This document shows positions 56,384 through 61,657 of a stretch of 61,657 nt of DNA, one piece after another; position 1 is the stretch's first letter, and every line of letters starts with the position of its first letter. The DNA comes from Christensenellaceae bacterium (GTDB lineage Bacteria; Bacillota; Clostridia; Christensenellales; DTU072), in NCBI GenBank assembly GCA_031259085.1, contig JAIRMA010000099.1:1-61657 (forward strand). The letters are read 5' to 3'. The translations under genes were made by a program, and so were the position numbers. Under the pieces are notes generated by a model. The model saw only the letters and a program-made list of their open reading frames with translations. It was not told the origin of the DNA and did no database searches.

Positions 56384-57415
56384 ATGTCAGTAATGCTAAA
56401 TGAATTTCTTTCCGCACCAGCGGCCATGAGGAAAGTTTCAAAAAACAACAAGAAAGTCATTGAAAAAATAGCTGAGGCTTTTAAGGCTCGGAAAATAACA
56501 AACATAACAACAGTTGCAAGAGGGACTAGCGATAATGCCGCGACTTATTTTAAATATTTGATAGAGGCAATAGGGGGAATAATGGTTTCGAAATTTTCCC
56601 CATCTATTAATACCATATATGGTTCAGTAGTCAATTTAAAAGATAACATGCTAATTGCAATATCTCAGAGTGGAATGTCTACAGACACACTAATGGTAGT
56701 AGAGAATGCAAAAAAAACAGGGGCATTAGTGGTAGGGGTTACAAATAATTCAGAGTCGCCTTTAGCAAAAGCCTGTGATTATCATATTGATTTATTAGTA
56801 GATGAGGAGGCTAGTGTTTCTGCCACAAAAACTTTTATAGCTGAATTAACCGCGATGTATATGCTAGTCAATAAGTTAAGCGCAACAAGCGCTAAAACAA
56901 ACATCGATGGAATTCCGCCATTATTAGATTCTTTTATAACAAGAAAAGATGACATTAAAGATTTTGCGGACAGAGTTAAACACATTGATAATTTTATAAT
57001 ACTATCACGAGGATTGCTCCAGTCAGTAACAAATGAGCTTTCACTAAAATTGATGGAAACGAGTAATAAGTTTTCAAGACCCTTTTCAACAAGTGAATTC
57101 ATGCATGGACCAATTTCGATGGTAAGAGAAGGGACAGTTGTACTTATGCTAGCGCCTGATTCTGAATTCTCACAAGAGTTTATAAGTATGGCAAGAAGAC
57201 TATCCTTGTTAGGAGCTGAAATAATAGCATTCACAGATATTCCAGATGTTAAAAACATCTCTAAAGAATGCCTGGAAATGCCTTCTGGTAGGGGGATGGA
57301 ATCTCCTTTTATATATACAATGGCAGTTGAATTATTTGCTGCATATTTAGCTGAGTGCTTAGGAATTAATCCAGATGCGCCGAGGAATAGAAAAAAAATA
57401 ACAATAACAAAATAA
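56384..57415 (+). CDS. SIS-domain sugar-phosphate isomerase/deaminase-like protein
   Basis: The 343-aa cytoplasmic protein has two SIS domains like the isomerase half of GlmS. The first has TTVARGTSDNAATYFKY and AISQSGMSTDTLM (about 36-103). The second has ILSRGLLQSVTNELSLKLMETS and FMHGPISMVREGT (about 208-252). It lacks the glutaminase domain of GlmS. Members act as glucosamine-6-phosphate deaminases (NagB-II) or as AgaS/FrlB-type sugar amine isomerases; the substrate cannot be told here. AGAGGAG precedes the ATG by 8 nt. A classical NagB is also present at 8281, so this one may serve a different amino sugar. It is convergent with trmK, 8 bp away. Confidence 0.8.
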   Translation: MSVMLNEFLSAPAAMRKVSKNNKKVIEKIAEAFKARKITNITTVARGTSDNAATYFKYLIEAIGGIMVSKFSPSINTIYGSVVNLKDNMLIAISQSGMSTDTLMVVENAKKTGALVVGVTNNSESPLAKACDYHIDLLVDEEASVSATKTFIAELTAMYMLVNKLSATSAKTNIDGIPPLLDSFITRKDDIKDFADRVKHIDNFIILSRGLLQSVTNELSLKLMETSNKFSRPFSTSEFMHGPISMVREGTVVLMLAPDSEFSQEFISMARRLSLLGAEIIAFTDIPDVKNISKECLEMPSGRGMESPFIYTMAVELFAAYLAECLGINPDAPRNRKKITITK

Positions 57416-57423
57416 AACAAAAA

Positions 57424-58071
57424 TCAGCATTTATATTTTTTCAAAAGTTTTTTAGCCGTTGACGCGCGCTCTAACGCAGAGGTTGTTTTTTTAGAAAACT
57501 TCTCGATTTTCATTAACTCGTGCTCTAAGTATAATACAAATTCATTCGAAGAAGGGTCATTTTTGCCCCAAATTAATTCTTCATGGGAATAAGGGATCCC
57601 ACTTAATGTAGTATCAACTAATATAATTGTATAAAAACGCCTATGGGACTCAACAATATAATCTTTCTTGATATGCCATTTAGATTTATTCAAGAACTCT
57701 CTTAATGCTTTAGCACAGCTATTTGGGGACAAAATAAGATTCATTGGGAGTCGAGGTGTTGTTAAAATGTTTATAATGGTATGCGCGCCCAAACCAGCGA
57801 TCACAGCACAATCTGGGAGAATTGGAAGGGCTACAAGCCCATTCCCACAGATAAAGTCTATATGATCCGAAATTCCATATTTTAAAGAAAGCTCTTTTAC
57901 CTTGTTGAGTGAATTAATGCTAATATCAGAAGCTATTACATGGCGCGCTCTGTTTTCAAGAAGGGCAGCTATAGCGACCTTTCCATGATCACACCCGATA
58001 TCGGCTAGTGAGTTACAGTTTATTTCTTTAACGATAGATGCTAACCGGTTGTCGAGTGTTAGAGAGATCAT
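57424..58071 (-). CDS. trmK: tRNA (adenine(22)-N1)-methyltransferase
   Basis: The 215-aa SAM-dependent methyltransferase of the TrmK (YqfN) family methylates A22 of tRNAs. The SAM site is [16 protein letters not shown] (about 22-37), followed by [12 protein letters not shown] and the family-typical [15 protein letters not shown] and [16 protein letters not shown]. The start codon overlaps the rpoD stop in an ATGA arrangement, so it is translationally coupled. The dnaG-rpoD-trmK order is common in Bacillota. Confidence 0.92.
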   Translation of the reverse strand: MISLTLDNRLASIVKEINCNSLADIGCDHGKVAIAALLENRARHVIASDISINSLNKVKELSLKYGISDHIDFICGNGLVALPILPDCAVIAGLGAHTIINILTTPRLPMNLILSPNSCAKALREFLNKSKWHIKKDYIVESHRRFYTIILVDTTLSGIPYSHEELIWGKNDPSSNEFVLYLEHELMKIEKFSKKTTSALERASTAKKLLKKYKC

Positions 58072-59132
58072 TTATCAAAGAAATCTCTTAAACGTTTTGA
58101 TTTATTAGGGTGTTTTAATCTGCGGAGTGCTTTTGCCTCTATTTGACGGATTCGTTCTCTAGTGACATTAAACACCTTCCCAACCTCCTCTAAGGTTCGC
58201 GGACGATTGTCTCTTAAGCCATATCTTAAAATAAGCACCATGGCTTCTCTAGGGGCTAGGGTATTTAAAATTTCGTCAACTTGCTCTTTTAACATTTTTG
58301 CTTCAGCAGTTTCCATCGGTGCCGTTACATTCGTGTCTTCAATAAAATCTCCAAGATGGCTATCATCTTCTTCACCGATTGGCGTTTCAAGAGAGACAGG
58401 ATCTTGAGCAATTCTCTGAATTTCCATGACTCGCACCTCACTGATACCCATGGTTTCAGCTAATTCATATTGTGTAGGCTCCCTTCCTAATTGTTGTAAT
58501 AATAAACGCTGTGTTTTAACTAGTTTATTTATAGTTTCAACCATATGCACTGGAATACGAATCGTACGCGCTTGATCTGCAATAGATCTTGTAATAGCTT
58601 GTCTTATCCACCATGTAGCATAAGTTGAAAACTTAAAGCCTTTTGTATAATCGAATTTATCGACAGCCCGCATCAATCCCATGTTACCTTCTTGTATAAG
58701 ATCTAGAAAATGCATGCCGCGCCCGACATAACGTTTAGCAATACTTACTACCAGTCTCAAGTTAGAGTTGATTAGTCTGTCTTTTGCATCACAGTCACCT
58801 TCTACCATGAGTTTTGAGAGCGCTTGTTCCTCATCAGAGGTAAGCAAGGGAACCCGACCGATATCTTTTAAATACATTTTAACTGAGTCATCAATGTTAA
58901 CCTCATTTAACATTTTTGCTAAAAGTTGATCACTTTTGTCAGGTGTTGTTATATCGTTAACTTTAATTGAATTTTTTTCTAAGGCCTTATGAATGTCTTC
59001 CATTTCATTAGGGTCTATATTAAGTTTTTCGAAACGAGTTATAAGATCCTCCTCGTTTATAAGCCCGATAGGGCGATATGTTTCAAGAAGTTTCTCAAGC
59101 TCAAGCTTAATTTTTAGTTCTCTATCTGTCAT
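58068..59132 (-). CDS. rpoD: RNA polymerase primary sigma factor (SigA)
   Basis: The 354-aa housekeeping sigma factor has a short region 1.1 and then [13 protein letters not shown]. Region 2 carries [37 protein letters not shown] in consecutive pieces and [15 protein letters not shown]. Region 3 follows, and region 4 has [26 protein letters not shown]. It should recognise the TTGACA/TATAAT promoters seen throughout the window. AGGAAC is close to the ATG. It lies 24 bp after dnaG and overlaps trmK by 4 bp. Confidence 0.97.
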   Translation of the reverse strand: MTDRELKIKLELEKLLETYRPIGLINEEDLITRFEKLNIDPNEMEDIHKALEKNSIKVNDITTPDKSDQLLAKMLNEVNIDDSVKMYLKDIGRVPLLTSDEEQALSKLMVEGDCDAKDRLINSNLRLVVSIAKRYVGRGMHFLDLIQEGNMGLMRAVDKFDYTKGFKFSTYATWWIRQAITRSIADQARTIRIPVHMVETINKLVKTQRLLLQQLGREPTQYELAETMGISEVRVMEIQRIAQDPVSLETPIGEEDDSHLGDFIEDTNVTAPMETAEAKMLKEQVDEILNTLAPREAMVLILRYGLRDNRPRTLEEVGKVFNVTRERIRQIEAKALRRLKHPNKSKRLRDFFDK

Positions 59133-59156
59133 AGTTCCTCCAAATGTTTTTAAAGA

Positions 59157-61001
59157 CTATTTTATATTAGTGTTGTTGTTTAAGACTTTTTTGATTTGTA
59201 ATAGTGACATATATTCCTTGTGCGCTTTTTCTTTTTCCTCAGGGTCTTGCGTTGTTCTTAGTATAGGCAGAATTTCTTGTATGCGCCTATCTGTCACACG
59301 TACGTTTAAATTGGCTAAACTATCGCGATATTTTTTACCACGCTCAGAGGCAGGGAGTGAATCAACAGCGGTTATCATTTCGTTCGGTTCGTTAGGATAA
59401 TCCCTTATTAAGTCAAATAAATCTCCTACCTTAGGTGTTTTCTTTTCATCTATGGACTTCACAATGTATTTATATATTTCCACATGAGGCTCATACTCAA
59501 AAAACTCTTCTCGAATGTCATTTAATATAGCAGCAGATTGTTCTGCAAAAAACATTGAAAGAACAAAACGTGCGGAATCAATTAAAGATGTATCCTCCTC
59601 AGGGACTGTTTTGTCTTGAGCTTTATTTTGAGAAGGGTCTACTGAGACATCTTTTTTGCCTTGCCTAGCAGGAGCTGATAGTGATCTTAACGTTGTCTTT
59701 ATAGATTCATCAGATATATTACTAATCTCTGCAATTAATTTAATGTATGCATCCTGGGAGATAGGGTCTAAATTCACAAGCAAGACAGTAGCCTCTTTTG
59801 TAAATTTTCTAATATCATCAGGCAAGTTAAGATTAAATTTTGCAGCAATGGATTTTATCATAAAATCATACATTGGCATAGCTATAGTTATTAAATTCAA
59901 AAAATAATCAAGACCTTTTTGTTTCACTACATCATCAGGATCCATCCCGTCAGGGAGAGAAATTACGCGGACATCAATCTTTGCTTCCTCGAGTTTCGAG
60001 AGACTCTTCCAAGTAGCTTCCCTGCCAGCTGTATCCCCATCAAAACAAACATAAACAGTATCAATTAGTTTTTTCAAAGCCTTGCATTGCTCAACATGAA
60101 GTGCAGTTCCCATAGACGCTACTACGTTTCTAATTCCAGCTTGATACAAACTAATTGCATCCATATAGCCTTCTACAAGGATGACAAATTTGAAATTTTC
60201 TTTTGTGCGGTTTCTTTTGAATAGATTAACACCAAACAGTGTATTTCTCTTGAGAAACAACGGAGTTTCCTCAGAGTTTTTGTATTTGCCGCCACGTGTA
60301 GCTTCATCTAAAGCGCGACCACCAAAAGCAATAACTTTATCAAAAGGACTCATAATTGGGATAATGAGACGCTTAGCAAAGAAATCAATTAAATTTCCAT
60401 CATTACTTTCGTGGACTAGCCCCACATATTTTAATTGCTCCCTCGTATAACCTTTTGACATTAGATGCAAGACAAGAGATGTATAGTCAGGAGAATAACC
60501 AATTCCAAAGTTTTTAATAATCTGTTCCGTTATGTTTCTGGATTTAAGATATTCGCGAGCAGTGGCGCCTATGTTATCAGTCACAAGACACGCATGATAA
60601 AAGAGAGCAGCAACGCGCAGAACCTCATAGCCTTCTTCTTTTTTAAGTCTATCCTGTGATTCTCCGTGGGTTTCATTTTCTGGCAACTTCATATTAGCAT
60701 ATTTTGCCAAACTCTCTAAGGCTTCTGGGTAGGATAGACGTTCATGTTCCATCAGAAAAGAAATAACATTACCTGATTTTCCACAACCAAAACAATGATA
60801 ATAGCCCTCATCTGGATTAATAATGAACGAGGGCGTTTTTTCCTGGTGAAAAGGACAGCAAGCTTTGTATTTATTACCAGCACGCGCGACAAACATATAT
60901 TTGCCCAAAAAATCAACTATATTTATGCGATCCTTAAGAGATGCAATCCAGTCATCGGTGAATTTAATGATAAGGTTATCCTCTAGTTTTATACAAGCCA
61001 A
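59157..61001 (-). CDS. dnaG: DNA primase
   Basis: The 614-aa primase makes RNA primers at the replication fork. The zinc-binding domain is CCPFHQEKTPSF ... YYHCFGCGKSGN (about residues 48-76). The TOPRIM catalytic core has FVILVEGYMDAI and VYVCFDGDTAGRE. The C-terminal third is the variable helicase-binding part. The start shown is a TTG without a good ribosome-binding site. The conserved domain begins near FTDDWIASLKDRINIVDFLG (about residue 14), so the true start may be slightly further in, at a non-ATG codon after AGAGGA. It is the first gene of dnaG-rpoD-trmK. Confidence 0.94.
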   Translation of the reverse strand: MACIKLEDNLIIKFTDDWIASLKDRINIVDFLGKYMFVARAGNKYKACCPFHQEKTPSFIINPDEGYYHCFGCGKSGNVISFLMEHERLSYPEALESLAKYANMKLPENETHGESQDRLKKEEGYEVLRVAALFYHACLVTDNIGATAREYLKSRNITEQIIKNFGIGYSPDYTSLVLHLMSKGYTREQLKYVGLVHESNDGNLIDFFAKRLIIPIMSPFDKVIAFGGRALDEATRGGKYKNSEETPLFLKRNTLFGVNLFKRNRTKENFKFVILVEGYMDAISLYQAGIRNVVASMGTALHVEQCKALKKLIDTVYVCFDGDTAGREATWKSLSKLEEAKIDVRVISLPDGMDPDDVVKQKGLDYFLNLITIAMPMYDFMIKSIAAKFNLNLPDDIRKFTKEATVLLVNLDPISQDAYIKLIAEISNISDESIKTTLRSLSAPARQGKKDVSVDPSQNKAQDKTVPEEDTSLIDSARFVLSMFFAEQSAAILNDIREEFFEYEPHVEIYKYIVKSIDEKKTPKVGDLFDLIRDYPNEPNEMITAVDSLPASERGKKYRDSLANLNVRVTDRRIQEILPILRTTQDPEEKEKAHKEYMSLLQIKKVLNNNTNIK

Positions 61002-61505
61002 ACTAATAATTAGTATGTGTTAAATTAAGAAGTAAAATGAGAGTAGTAAATTGAATTTACACAATTGGTAATAAACAACGGCACAAACATTTTTAGATAA
61101 GGTAAACGGCCCATGAAGCTAAAGCATCTAAAGACAGTTTATATCGAATACTCAATATTATAGCATTTTAAGTTAAATTTGTACATTAAATTTAGAATAA
61201 AAACTGAGTTTGTTCATTCATTATAACAAGAAAGTTAATTAAGATTAATTAAAAGAAAACTAAAAAGCAAAACACACAGGTAATAAGAATTTTAGGATAA
61301 TACCAAGTGAAGGATTAATAAATAAAAGAAAAGGCGGGATGGCACTAAAGATAACAAATCAAAAAAACTAATATTTATGAATTTAAAAAAAAAACAATAT
61401 TTGAAAAAACACAGCTTAGCAAAGGATGAGAAGCTATAATAAGCCCAATTAAAAAGTAAGGAGCAAAGAAATTTCAAATTTTTCGAAAATTCTTATTAAA
61501 AACGT
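61002..61505. other. gap upstream of dnaG, no supported gene
   Basis: It is AT-rich with short open frames lacking start sites. Short AT-rich palindromic stretches near 61477-61492 lie just before the rRNA-type promoter and could act as an UP element. Confidence 0.5.
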
Positions 61506-61534
61506 TTGACAAAAGGCAAACTCTACTTTATTAT
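61506..61534 (+). promoter_or_regulatory. strong promoter of a probable rRNA operon
   Basis: TTGACA (61506-61511), 17 bp, TATTAT (61529-61534), preceded by a very AT-rich stretch suited to an UP element. Confidence 0.7.
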
Positions 61535-61657
61535 TATAAAGCTGTCAAAAACAGCGAACGAACCTTGAAAACTGAATAGACGAATTAAGAACGAATGAAC
61601 ACAGTCATTTAGTTAAGAAGTTGAGCGATTGACAAATTGATTAAATGAGAAGCAAAG
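61535..61657 (+). other. leader of a probable rRNA operon starting beyond the right edge
   Basis: The leader contains ACCTTGAAAACTGAATAGA (61561-61579), a sequence typically found in the leaders and spacers of Bacillota rRNA operons, and no open frame. The 16S gene itself is not inside the window. Confidence 0.6.

Overview
The window reads as a chromosome segment of an uncultured low-GC Gram-positive bacterium (Bacillota-like, gut-type). The grounds are strong Shine-Dalgarno sites, sigma-70 promoters of the TTGACA-17-TATAAT type, a SigA-type rpoD next to trmK, an ECF vitamin transporter behind a tetrahydrofolate (THF) riboswitch, lipobox lipoproteins with BspA and InlB-type repeats, and no outer-membrane genes. 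No species is claimed. Stop codons are used in the standard way.

Left end (1-1.65 kb): a visibly GC-richer imported patch holding a frameshifted cytosine-methyltransferase relic and an intact Phd/PIN toxin-antitoxin pair, with a long inverted repeat at its left edge. From 2 to 9 kb lie sugar and membrane genes: a GH36 alpha-galactosidase divergent from a sodium:solute symporter, DUF421 and DUF4363 membrane proteins, a FolT-like ECF S component under a THF riboswitch, and nagB. The stretch 9.0-10.2 kb has no intact gene.

Replication-origin block (10.2-14.6 kb): dnaA and dnaN are followed by a second, diverged dnaN. The likely oriC (five DnaA-box-like 9-mers beside a very AT-rich tract) lies between the two clamp genes, not upstream of dnaA. 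The dnaA promoter puts the transcription start on the start codon, so the mRNA may be leaderless. Next come a 2484-aa BspA/InlB-repeat lipoprotein and an 859-aa lipoprotein, then serC-serA, rpmF and gyrB-gyrA.

Type IV secretion-like island (33.0-54.1 kb, all on the minus strand): in transcription order, an ArdC-type zincin, a 142-aa unknown, a VirD4/TraG-like protein with eroded ATPase motifs, a 3899-aa Ig-like-repeat surface protein, a VirB2-like pilin, a VirB6-like channel protein, and a VirB4 ATPase carrying its own VirB3/PrgI-like membrane segment. No relaxase or integrase is visible. The island is preceded by three 157-158-bp tandem repeats. Each repeat carries a perfect consensus promoter and a palindromic operator over the start site. 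Three perfect DnaA boxes lie in the leader. This is the best candidate for an undescribed system: a contact or secretion machine, possibly adapted to a non-conjugative role, with a giant adhesin and unusual control.

Right end (54.4-61.7 kb): two tandem Pr6Pr-family membrane proteins, a SIS-domain sugar isomerase-like gene, and the core operon dnaG-rpoD-trmK. A strong promoter and an rRNA-leader-like sequence end the window, so an rRNA operon probably starts just outside it.
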